Assembly: GCF_030463565.1 (NCBI RefSeq)
Contig: NC_134643.1
Location: forward strand, 8,106,657 to 8,170,656
Reading direction: 5' to 3'
Source: Pelecanus crispus
Taxonomy: Eukaryota; Chordata; Aves; Pelecaniformes; Pelecanidae
DNA: 64,000 nucleotides
Part shown: in pieces, positions 21,225 through 32,800 of the stretch
Numbering within the stretch: position 1 is the first letter of the stretch
Layout of the letters: each line of letters starts with the position of its first letter
The notes under the pieces: generated by a model
What the model was told of the DNA's origin: nothing
Databases searched by the model: none
What the model saw: only the letters and a program-made list of their open reading frames with translations
Translations under genes and position numbers: made by a program

Positions 21225-23769
21225 AACTAATGCTCTGTTGGCTTCAGATCGCAGGTCATGGAAATCTCACCACTGTTACGTGCCGCAGAACAAGATTTGA
21301 TGTAAGCCTTGAAAGGCTTCCATCATTTCAAAGGAAAATCAATTTTTAAATTGCTGACTATTAAGATGGCTGCTCATCTGCACCCGCTGCCCCGCGGGCC
21401 GTGGGAGGGACATGCACGGGCCCGGCAGTGGGATGCGCTGCGGTCCGTCGCTGTCGTGGTGGATGTCTCAGGGCCAGTGTTCCGTGAATGTCATCTTGAA
21501 TTGCATCGTGAGAAAAGTGCTTAGAGTTGAAGCTGGTGCTGGGTGACAGTGCATCTGGGTAAGGCAAATGAGAGGCAGTGAGGTGATCTCAGAATGGCAT
21601 TGATGTGATCAACTTGAGGTCAGGGGTTCACACTAGAGTCCCAGGCTTGGCTTTTTCCTGCCCATACCACTGGACATCTGCTAATTCTGGATAGAGGGGA
21701 GAATCCAGGAAACAGCTATCGTTGTAGCTCCTGCAGGAGAAAGGAAACTTCATTAGGACGACGAGGGCTCCTGGGAAGTTCAGCCATGGGCATAAAGCAT
21801 CGTATTATGGGTGGGGAGGAACGCAGGATATTCACACTCGCACGCTGCAGGTACCCCCGGAGCTGACGTTCGGGGTGGGCTCAGCATGCAGGGCCCTGCC
21901 TTTGCCCCATGTGCTCTTGCCTGGCAGTCCCGTCCCCCCGCAGCAGCGCAGTCTCTCCAGGGTTTGGATGATGCCTGAATGGCAACAGGCAGAGCTGTTG
22001 TGTTTTCAGCCCGCTGCTGGCCAGCAGCAGGGGCTTCGTGAAGGGGATGCGCTGCAGGAGAGCAGAGCGGCTGCTGGAGGGCCAGAGCTTGTGGCCAACC
22101 CCATCAGCTGTGTCTGTCCCACCCCCACGGCACCACGCCTGCCTCCGCTTTCTCTGTACGTGGCCTCTGCCCTCCGGGGGTACAGCAGCAGCGCTCTGCC
22201 TTGCCTGAAGGGCTCTGTCTTGCTTTCCTGCCCAGCAGTAAGCTGGGGTAAAGAGAGTTTTAGTCGGATGCTCTCCAGGGAGCAAGTCTGCAGAGCAGCC
22301 CTCCTGGCCACAGACTGTGGTACCTAGTGGGAACACGGGAGGAGGGTGCTGGTGCTTTCCTGTAGCACTTCTGCTCCGTGCAGAGGCTCGCGCATCACCT
22401 GGCAGTCCCAGGGTTACGGGGCTTTCCAGGGATGAGCTAGGAAGCAACTAGTGAGAGGATGCCAGGTCCAGTGTGGAAAGGACCGTGTTTTGTCATAGCT
22501 AGTTTAGTCCTCATCTTGTGGCACCTCTCTTGACAAGCTACTGCTTCTTTTGCTGCGTGGCTTTTTGTTTGCTTGCACAGAGCAGACGAGACAGATTATG
22601 GGAATTGTCTTTGATATTTATCCCAAAGCTCCGATCAGGGTCAGCTCCTGGCTTAGTCTGCGGAGCTCCTTGCCAGAGGAAAACACTGAGGTCAAAATCT
22701 TGTTGATATTTTGAAAAGCGACTGCTCTATCTGCACGGTAATATTCAAAAGTGATGTCTCTCCCCCTCACACTTTGATTTTAACCAACTTCCAAACCAGA
22801 GATTGTTTTGAGGCCAAAAGTGGGAGATGCATTTTCTTTCTTTTTACTGTAGGATTCTCGCTCCTTCCTTGGCTCCCTCCCTGCCTCGCAGGACTGATCT
22901 CGCATCTGATGCAGTCCCGCAGTTCCTGCTTTCTCTGCCCTGGTTTCCCTGGGACCGGTGTCTGGGAGGAACCTGATCAAGGGCATCACGGTCTGCATGT
23001 TAAAGAGCCTTTTGTTTCCCAGCTCTGTGCTGGAGTACGGAGGTTTATGGTTTATCACTAGAAAGCTGGGCTTGAAATACTCGACAGATGCCAGCTGTGA
23101 ATGGTTGTAGATTCAAATGAGAGTGTCAGACAGCGACAGCAGTTTAATTAAAATAGAAATACTCTGAGGGTTTTTTTGTTCTCTCCACCCTTCCCTCTCC
23201 GTCTTCCCACAGGAACTGGGGCCAGGGTCGCTCCTTCATTCCATGAAACCTTGCTGCTGCTAACAGCCTCTGCTTCACAGCTCTGCTCTGCGGTAGGGAA
23301 GGAGGAGAAAGGGGTGCTTGGTGCCAGGGCTGGAGCACTGCTGGGAGCTCAGACCACGTCCCCCGAAGCCCCCGTTTACCCGAGCTCGTCTCCCTGCCAT
23401 GCTGCTCCCAGACTCTCCCCTCGGCACTTTGCCCACGCTGCTTTGAAATGTCCCCACACACAAATTTGTCGCTATCGCCTGCTCTCTGTGCCCGTTCAAC
23501 CTCTGCATGAATGCAGAGCGCGCTGGCCCCAAGTCCTCTTTCACAGGGGAAAGCGCCCCAGCTAAAAACTTGCTGAAAAGGCACAGAGAGGGCTTCGAGA
23601 TGCTTTCAAGTTGTTCTTCCAAGAGCTGAAGGAAGCCTTGTTGCCAAACAAACAGGCACACAATTAAAAGGGCTGCTCCTCTGGGACAGCGGGATGCCGG
23701 TTATTTGCACTGTGTTCACGGACTGTAAGGCAGAAGGATGAAAGAACAAAACGTTCCCTTACTATACCT

Positions 23770-23839
23770 CTATTCATCAGTACTTTGGTGGGTTGGAGAC
23801 TGAGACTCATCCATAGTGGGTGAGTTGTCTGTTGCTTCT
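23770..23839 (-). CDS. FRMD4A: FRMD4A terminal coding exon and stop
   Basis: One base plus 22 codons, [18 protein letters not shown] to the C-terminal STDE, then TAG at 23772-23770. The acceptor is tttgttcag. It matches human EATENSPILDGSESPPHQSTDE closely. The acceptor reads cagag, so a second AG two bases downstream exists at 23839-23838. Confidence 0.95.
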
Positions 23840-26800
23840 CTGAACAAAGGAGAGCACAAAAGGAGGAAAGAGGAGAGAGGAAATGTTAAAGAAAAGAAGT
23901 GACACAGACATTGTTACGAGCTTATTAATCCAGTGGGGAAACAAGTTGATGAAATATCTTTAGAAAAAGTTAGTGAGACAAAAACATGTTGGGGAGAACT
24001 GTCCATCTTTTGAGTCATGCTGGGAGGGCACAGCCTGCTCCTGCAGTGGGGGAGTTTGTGTTGTGCATCTAATGGCAAACTATCTGCTCCTACTGTATTT
24101 ACACATATGCCTTGGGTGTTATGCTCAGGCATGAAATAAGTGCCGATTTGTCTCCAATTCTTTTTGCACTGGTTGTTGGTGCAGGGCCTAAGCTATAAAT
24201 CTAGAGAACTTCACTTTCACCAGCTGAGAATTTGGCTTGATGCATTTTTGCTAGGAGAGACAGCGTGCAGGTATTTTCTTGAATGGAAAAATGAGAAAAG
24301 TCGGGATTTTTCCAAGCAGATTTCTCAGCTGGCTGCTCCCCAGTTTTACTTCTGATCATCATGGAGATATTTAGAGGAATTAGGATTGGGTCGGAGACTG
24401 AGACTAAGATGTGAGTCTAGACTCAAACCCTTAATAGTGGAAATTTCCGTGTACAGTGAAGATAGCTGCCATTTTGCCTATCTTGCGATCCCTTGACTTT
24501 TTGTGAAGTGGGACCTGTTCTAAAGCTGGAAGCAAATGCAAAGACCATGTGAGGCTGGATGTCAACTGTGTGAATTTAAAATCCAAGGCAGGCCTAAAGG
24601 CGTTGTGGTTATGGTTCTCCTCATCTCCATTTTAAAGTGCAGTCACGAGCAGTGCTGGAGTAAAACCAGAGGTCAAACTTGGTCATAGGTGACCAGAAGA
24701 AATTAAAGAGCATGAGATTTTCCAGTGGCTGCACAGTGAAATGTCTGCAAAATTACCAGTCCCAATTCACAACTCGGGATCATATCTGTTTTCCTGCTCT
24801 AGGGCCTATGGTATTTTGAGGACCATAGTCTGAAATTTTCTAGCTGATCTCACCAAACTCAATTTAGATGCAAAAATCTGGGACGTGCTGAGTTAGACAG
24901 GACCTGGAAATGATCTTTATTTCATGTGGCAGGACAGAATTACAGGAGGTTGCTAGAGAATACCCATGGGAGCTTGCAGAAGGTTTTTTGGTTACTCCTG
25001 GAACTCCCTGCCTCACAAAATGGTGCCAAAGAACCCAATTACTGTATTTACATGAGTAATGGCTACCTGCACGTAATGACTCACGCACGCTTTGGCGAAG
25101 CACGTTAAGTTAGTGGTGGCTGATGTAGCTAGAAAAAAGATGCACGTAATAGTCATTAAGACACATTGCTGGGGAGAACCTAGCAGAAAAACGTGGTTGC
25201 TGCACACACAAATATGATAGGCACCTAACTTTGCCTTTACAACAAAGATCTCCTGGGTCTGGACAGCAGCATGATGGTTGCTAAAAAAAAAAAAATCAGC
25301 TATTTTGACATACTGAAAATTGGAGGATGGAGAGCATCCAAGCAGGAAGAACCTGCAAGGCTTCTTTCCCTGTGGATCCGGCCCTGCTTGGAGCAGTGCT
25401 GCTGGGTGCAGACGGCACTGCCATGCTGTGCTCAGCCTAAACTAGAGCTCCACTATGAGAGCATGGGTGGGAGGCTGGAAATGGCATAGGCTATTGAGCA
25501 TCTGGAAGATGTTCCCTGTATCTGCGCCCTCCCTTTGCTTGTGTGCAGGGAGGTGCTTCTCACCGGCACTGAGCGAGGTGAATTCTCTAACCCGATCCTA
25601 CAGACACTCACCCAGTCTGCCATGCGAGAATGTGGTGGGGACTGCCCGGTGGCGTGGCTGCTAGTTCACTCGACGGTGTTGAACTCCTCTGGCTGTGAGG
25701 TAAGGCAGCTGAAAAACAACCAAAGGGTGGAGAAAAACAACCGGTGAGGTGAGGGCGCAAGGGTCAGGGTGGTTCAGAAGCATCAGCTGGTCAGACCAGC
25801 AGAAACATGTCTTGCTGTGAGTAAACACAGCCTGGGAGTCAGACCTCATCCTGTTCCTGGATGGCTGTGCCCGAACGCGGCACGGGAGCAGCCAGCCTGG
25901 TGCTGACGCTGCTGCGTGTCGCGGGCTGGATCCGTCCTCAGCTCTGCAGGAGTGCTTTGTTTCAACCCGGACTCTCTCGAGCCCTGCCTGGGAAGCACCG
26001 CACCTCTCCCATCATGAAAGCTAATCCGTTTTGCTGCTGCGGGGACTGGCACGGCCTGGCTGCGTATCTCCATGGGACCTGAAATGGAGGAGCCCAGCCC
26101 ATCAGGCTCCGCCTCCTGCTTCCAGGGGTGGTGGGAGATGCTCTGTGTCCCCAGGAGCCAGAGCTGGCACTGGCGAGAGTCTGGACAAGTACACTGCTTC
26201 AGGTGCAAGGGAGGAAGACAGCTCTGCAGATTTCAAAAGCTACAACTACCTTTCACCGTGCATCTGTAATAAACTGACGTTCGGCTTTGCTGACCTTACT
26301 ACTATGGGACCAGAGGAAGGATTATCTTAACTTCAGTGAAGACAGAAGCAAGCTGAACTAAAAATGTACCATTGGCAGTGGTTCTTGGGGGAGTTTCCCT
26401 GGTGAGAGTCTAACTAAGAAATCCACCTGACTGATCATTCCTCCTCCTCAAGTCCATAAAGAGTTGACCTTCTGAATTTAATATATGCCTAGAAGTATGA
26501 TCCTCTTTGAAGGACAACGTGAAGTTCAATAGACCTATCAGCTAGGGCTAATCAGCTAAAATGATGGATGTTTCTACCTGGCATCCCCTTCTGTGCTGTT
26601 AAATTCTTTAGCTGCTGCCAAACGACACTTCAAGAGAAAAACAAATTTTAATCTGCTCCTTGGAGCTGACAGCCCCTGAGGTCAGCATCCTCCCACAGCT
26701 GTAACTGGGAGCTGACTCTGAACGCAAAACCAATCTGTGCCGCCAACTGGTCACGACAAGCTATGATTACTGAGCACACTTGCCACTGTGCTGCCCAGAT

Positions 26801-29800
26801 ACCACATTTAGACGTAAAGACCCAGCTGGGTGGGAGAACGGATGGACTGCCAGCGGTTTTTATGTGCTCTCCCCCAGCCCCACCATTTTCGTTTCTGGAT
26901 TACCTAACTGAACAGGTACGGTTTCCAAAGCTAAGCAAGGCAATGCTTTCCAGTGTTCCAGCATTTTGTGTTGCTGGGTGGAACAGAAATGCTGCTTAAT
27001 CAAAGGGGGGAAGACAGATTTTCATATGGAGACACAGGACGGTTCCAGCAGCTACTCGATGGTGTCTTGGTCCACACCTGGGCCTCCTGCGAGTGTGGGC
27101 ATCACACATAAATCAGCCTCTTCTCGGGCAGCTGTTGGTGGCCCACAAGGAGCCTGGTGTCAAACCGCCTCTCTGACTCCATGCTGGAGTCTGCAGTGAA
27201 TACAAAGCGTCGCTGCTGTCAGCGTGGTGGTCACCGTGGACTGGGCACGATGCGGGGGTGTCAGAAGGCCAACAGCCAGCACGGGTGGACGATGCACGGT
27301 CTGCTCATGGAGGCCGCAAGGACCTGCGGCAAGCGAGGCCAGAGCAATGGCGTCCCCCACGCCAAGCCTGAGGCATGTGAAAGGGTGGGGATGGGCACGG
27401 TGCACACTCTTGATTAACCAGCAATCCTGTCTACGCGGGGCTGGATTCAGGTTTTTAGCAAGTCCTTGATCTATCTGAACGGGCTTGTCCAGCAGTGACT
27501 GATGGCCAGTAAATATTTAACCTTGGACTGTTTCATAACACATAGTGGCCTTCTCAGTTTAATGAATTTGACTGTTTTCTTACCATTTAATATTAACAGC
27601 ACAGAGGAGTGCAAAGCTCTGTACATGACAGAGAGGCGTAACACTGCACAAACTTAAGCGCTCTGAATTTCAGGATATTATCAGCACAGCTACTGGAGCT
27701 GCATGGGAAAACCAAGTCTCAGCAGTGCACAAAGATGTCATCGCTGAAACATCTTCGTGGGGGGTGGAGGGGCTGGGATGCTCCCCACTTAACCTTTCTC
27801 ATGCATTTGGTGTTTCACTGAGGACATGCATTCTCCTAGTCTGTGCTGAGCCCCCGCTTGCTTCATCACCGCCCTCGCTGTGATTACTAAGAGCGATTCC
27901 CCCACTGCGGTTTCTCCATGTTTGGCCCCTAGTGCCATCACCCAAAACCCAACTCTGAGGAAAGACCTGGCAACAACGGTGGTTTGGTCCCTCCCTGTCT
28001 TTTGAGTCCGTCATTGCAAAGTGATGATTTCCATGGAAAAAAATTCTCACCCGATGAGTGTCTCAGACAAGGCTTGCCCCCCAGTGTTACGCCTACAGGC
28101 TTAGTGAGCAGCATGTGAAGGCCAGATAATGTGCTATGGTCTGGCATTGCTCTCCAACCAGGGTGTAACGTCTGGCACGAAACCGGGCTGCGTGAAGCCC
28201 CCATCCCTCCCGCCCCTTTGCCCGGGACCGTCTCTCACCTGATGTTGCTTTACACATCTGAGGCATTCTCGTGACCCGGCTGTGTGCCACAAAGGTGCTT
28301 TGCGAAGATGTGCTGTACTGGGAGCTGCTGTCCGAGGAAGTGGAGCTCGTGTGCGAGAGGCGGCTGTGCTCCTTGTGGGAGGCCGTGGACCGCTGGTACC
28401 AGAGCCGCAGCTCGTCTGACACGGCAGTCCTACCCGAGCCTTTCTCGTGGCCCTCCCTGCCCAGAGATGGAGTCCTTATGATTTGGGAGCGGGAGGGGGT
28501 GAGCCTGACGGAGTCCACTTCATCCCCGTGCCAGTTCTCCTTAAACATCCCCCCCGCTGTGTAGGAGTTGGAGGTTTTGAATTGTGCTTTCACGCTGTAG
28601 TGTCCCTCCTGGTCATTCTCCAGGCTCCGCACCACCACGGGTGTGGAGCTGCCCTCGATGTACAGGGGATACTCTTTGATCCTGTACTGGGAGGAGGGTT
28701 GGCTCTGGCTGTGCAGGTAGACGCGGTGGTGCCCTGTCCCGTTCCTCGCAGCCAGGTTGGGCATACTCCCTGAATTGGAAGAGACCAGGTTGCCCGCTGA
28801 TTTGTGCCTTTGCCTCTGCCGCTCTCTGGCTTTTGACGGGGAGTCCTCTGCCAGGGTGGAGTAGTTGGGGTTCATCTGAGCGGGGTAGTAGTGCTCAGAG
28901 CTGGAATGGCTGGTGCAGGAAGAGCAGTCGTCCATGGGGTCAGAGCCGTTACTGCTACGAGTCCTTGGGGTGTAGAAATCGGGGCTCCCTGTCTCATTTT
29001 CTGAGCCAAGGAGCTTGCCTTGCGACTCCAAACTGGAGCTCCGGTGTCTAAAGTGCTGAGCTAAACTGTGCAGTCTGGTTGGGCTGATGTCTACTGACCT
29101 GCAGGTACCAGGAAAAAAAATCCAGGCTGGTAAGACAACAGGACGAAGCACTCCCCATCCCCTTCTGCACACAGGCCAGCTTCACAGGCAAAGGACTATA
29201 AGGGCACTGAAAACCTGGACCCCTCCAGCACCACATGGGGCTGCCGGCTGCAAAGCAACCTGCTTCCCTGCTGCAGGGTTTGGGGTGATTAGGTCCTACA
29301 CCTGTTCCTCTCCAGTCTCCTTGGTGGTGGCATTCAGTCTGCAGCACCATGTGGGACATAAAACCTTGCCCAGCCCGATTCCTCTGTGGCTTGCCACCCT
29401 GGGAAAGACCCAGTCTGAAGGGCAAAACCTGGGGCCCTCAAGCCCCAGCTTTGCTGGTGCGGCCCTGTAGCAGAGCTGTTCGAATCAGCACCATCCCTGT
29501 GCTACCAGGTTCACCTCGCTCCAGCTCTGCAAATCCTGAGACCTTAGCCTCAAAGGTGGTGGGATTCCCTTGCAAGTGGCTCATGAATGTCCTGCACAGG
29601 TACAATCCCCCTGGTGCGAGACAGACAGACAGACTGCCCATACTCAGCCCAGAATGCAGTGATTTCTCCACTGGCCTTTGAAAAAATCACCTCTGTCAAG
29701 CAGCTAGGTTTTACCAGGGCCCAGCTGTGGGTAGCATGTGTAGGACTGTCAGCAGGTCACAGCCCTTCAGGCAACCACCCTGAATCACAAGTTTTCAAGG

Positions 29801-32800
29801 CTCAATTCACGGCCAAGTCTGGGTGGTCTCTAGTCATCCCAGCTGTTTGGAGAGCTTCAGCCATCCGTTCAAGGAGCAGGAACACCCCGCGATGAGTCAC
29901 ACACCCACGTGACAGATGGCCAAGGCCAGAGCATGCAGCTCATGAATGAACCACAGACTGAGCAATGGTTGTTTCAAACACCCAAATAGCCCCTACCCGG
30001 TCAAGGCCACTTCTCAAGCCCTGTGCCAAGCTCGTTTCTCACTCAGCTTGGCACCAGTGTTAACAAACACTGCATTCCTGAAAGGTACTCTCAGCCAAAA
30101 ACTTGCAAAAAACTTAACCCAGGGCCTTAATGCCTTTGTGTCGTCTCTGCCCGAGTCTGATGTGTTGGCATGACTCTTGATTTATGCCAGGCTAAATGGT
30201 GTTAGCACTACCCCTTAGGGCAGGACACCTAACGGCACACAGCTTTGGCTCAGCCCTGCTTCCCACAATGTCCATGGAGTTTGCCACAAGAGCAAACCAG
30301 CAATGAAGCTGAACAGTTTCTAGAAATCCTGCTGAAAATTCGAGTCAAATTGGGCCACATAAAATCACCTCCCTTACACACTTCAGCTCTTTCCTCTGTC
30401 AACCCTGGGCTTATTCCACTGCCACCTGGATCCTCGGGTGGATTGCTTTATACAGGCTCTCTCTCCACACAGGATCACACACATGCAAACTTTTTATCTA
30501 TGAGGGAGAATTAAGACTACCCAACATTTTGTATCAGACAGGAAACAACATCAGCAGCTGGATCCATGCAGGAATTTACTGCAGAATTTAGCAGTAGCCC
30601 CACATCCCTTTTAGAAGTGGTATGGGATTAGCAGCGCCTATAAACAGTCCCTGAGATGAAAGGTCCCAGTGGAAGAAACGCTTGATTACTTTTGAGCGGG
30701 AGATGAGGGGCAGTATCACATTTATCTGAAGTGATTTCAGGACCTCAGTTCAGGAGAGATTCCCTACTGGCAACAGTGCTTGAGCCTCTGATGTGAATAG
30801 GACTGGTTTGTGTCCTTTCCTGAACTGGGAATTAATTAATATCTTGGGGGAAGGATAAGGCAAAGAATACTTATTTCAGGGTAAGCAAGGTGAGACCGTA
30901 GCCGGGAAGACTTACCGCGTGGAGTGGACGTAGTGCGGACTGCGTACCCGTAGATCTGGTGTCGACGGCATGCTGGACTGGGAGTTCCAGTGGGGAAGGC
31001 TCCGGATGGGGCTATTCTGCAGTGAGCTGCTCCCTCCTGCCTCAGCACAGCTCCCGGTGCTGGGGAACCGCTTGTGGCTGCTGCAGAGCAAACACCCCGC
31101 TTCAGTTCCTGGGCAGGAATTTGGGAAAGGGGCTCCCACACTTCTTTCCAGATCTTAGGCATGTGCCTGTGATCTCATGGGGGTGAGTGGGAGTTGGGTC
31201 AGCTGCTGCTCTGAGCTGGGTCTCGGAGCTTGTGCTTCTGCAGTAGCCAGAGGTCAAGACCAAGCCCTGTCAAAGCCCTCATATGATCCACCATCCTTCC
31301 TTTCTAAATGTGTTTTAAAATAACAGAGATACCAAGCAGCAGTCATGTGGCTGCAGCCTATTTTTATGACATGCCTATTGGCCAAAACACCTAAAAGTCT
31401 CCTTTTGGTAAGGGACAGCTTTGTAAATTTTGACAGGGCTCACACCTGTCCCTCCTAAAAGCAGAGGGTATCTCTGTGACGGAGCTTCAAGATAGCTGGC
31501 TCACCTGGAATGACTGTGTGAGGAGCGTTTCTTGACCTTCTCATAGGGTTCATCCAAGGATGACTCGCTCCACATCTTGGGTTTGATGGGGGACTTGTCA
31601 TAGTCATTGCGGTGGTAATGCATTTGGCGGAGGCCTTCCAGCGACTGCGGAGGAGGTGGCCTGTTGTGCAAGGGTGGCCGGGGAGGGAGTCCTTTGTGTG
31701 GGGACTGGAGCGGGGATATTGTGCTGGTGACCTGAGAATCCTCTGTGAAGAGAAGAAGGGAGAGAGGTGATGGCTGTGTGATACCTCCGATGGCAGCGCA
31801 ACCCCGGGGGACACCATCACACCTCCAGGGCCTGCTCCTTACCCCACTTCCTCTGGTTGCGTTCAGGAGCAACCTGAAGACCTGACTTTCAGAAGTGCAC
31901 CAGCTGACATTCCCGTTTTGGAAGGGAATGGCCAGCAAGAGTGTGTGATGCATTAAAACAATTGAAACCTTAACAGAAAATAAGAGGGCATTCTGGGACT
32001 TTCTTTTGAAATAATTCAGAGCAGTAACCACGGCAATACTCACTGCTCCAGGCCTGATCTCTGACTACAAGTTAGAGTCAGGGGAAACCACTCTCAGTCT
32101 GGAGCATTTTTGGTACTGGGAATTTTGGGTGGATTATTACACAGAACAGTTGCTCCATTTTGAGGGTCAATCATGAGTTCACACATCCTTCCCTGTTTCC
32201 TTCCTGCCCTCTAGAACATATGGCAGCCAACATACCATCCTCGAGAACAAGGGCATCCGAGAGGGAGCTGTCTTCACTGGCAATGTTTCCTTCTGAGGGG
32301 AAGAAAATACAAAGATGGTCAGATGGTCCCAAGAATCGCAGTGACTGAGTGCTGAACTGCACCGTGATCTTTGTCCACTGAGTCTTAGCCTTAAGTGGTC
32401 ACCCACGTCTTCCTCCTCACATAGCCGAGAGGCAAGATTCCTGTAACAACTGACTCAGCCCACTCTCAGTCTTGGAGGGCAGAGCTGCAGGCCAGATCTC
32501 TCGCTAGCAGGCTGCCTTTCAAGGAGCTGCTAACTCTTTTCAATTAATGGGGATTAAGACTGAGGCACAATGGAGAGCTGAGATCTCCTTGGTGTGCGCA
32601 CGTCTGAGCTGCCTCCCCCATCCCGTGTCCTGACGGCTGTCTGTTATCCCTGACTGCGGTGCAACTTGGTACCCAGGTCACAAATACAGCAGCTCTAATC
32701 TCAGTTCCTGCTACAAAGGCACGGAGAAAAGCTTTGCAAGTCAAAGGGAAAGGGCAAAATCAGCCAGGGAGAAAGAACCACAGCAGAAATTTAATGGATT

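Larger units (their letters stand above)
18031..23769 (-). other. FRMD4A: Likely FRMD4A 3' UTR
   Basis: This stretch follows the FRMD4A TAG on the - strand with no further coding exon. The distal part (18040-19330) is AT- and homopolymer-rich in the way of 3' UTRs and ends with ATTAAA (18053-18048, - strand) before the CpG island. Earlier AATAAA signals on this strand lie at 20655-20650 and 19984-19979, so shorter forms are possible. GC-rich blocks occur at about 19400-19740 and 21870-22330, and a 30-C run at 21194-21223. A UTR of up to 5.7 kb is long; transcript evidence would be needed to set the end. Confidence 0.5.

Noticed and set aside
23790..24450. Repeated ggagactgagact at 23794 and 24392 as a duplicated FRMD4A exon end
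   Set aside because: The shared block is only about 13-15 bases and the flanks do not align; likely coincidence.
28050..28110. Exon-like segment ending ATC GG with donor gtgaga as the missing FRMD4A exon
   Set aside because: The translation has no likeness to FRMD4A; the real penultimate exon was then found at 25612-25708 with exact phase.
23840..28238. Absence of the FRMD4A segment between CKATS and EATDNS (first impression)
   Set aside because: Closer reading of the - strand found it at 25612-25708, so no exon is missing.
28271..28773. ORFs on the + strand over the FRMD4A large exon
   Set aside because: Antisense shadows of exon 28239-29098, which matches FRMD4A in the other direction.
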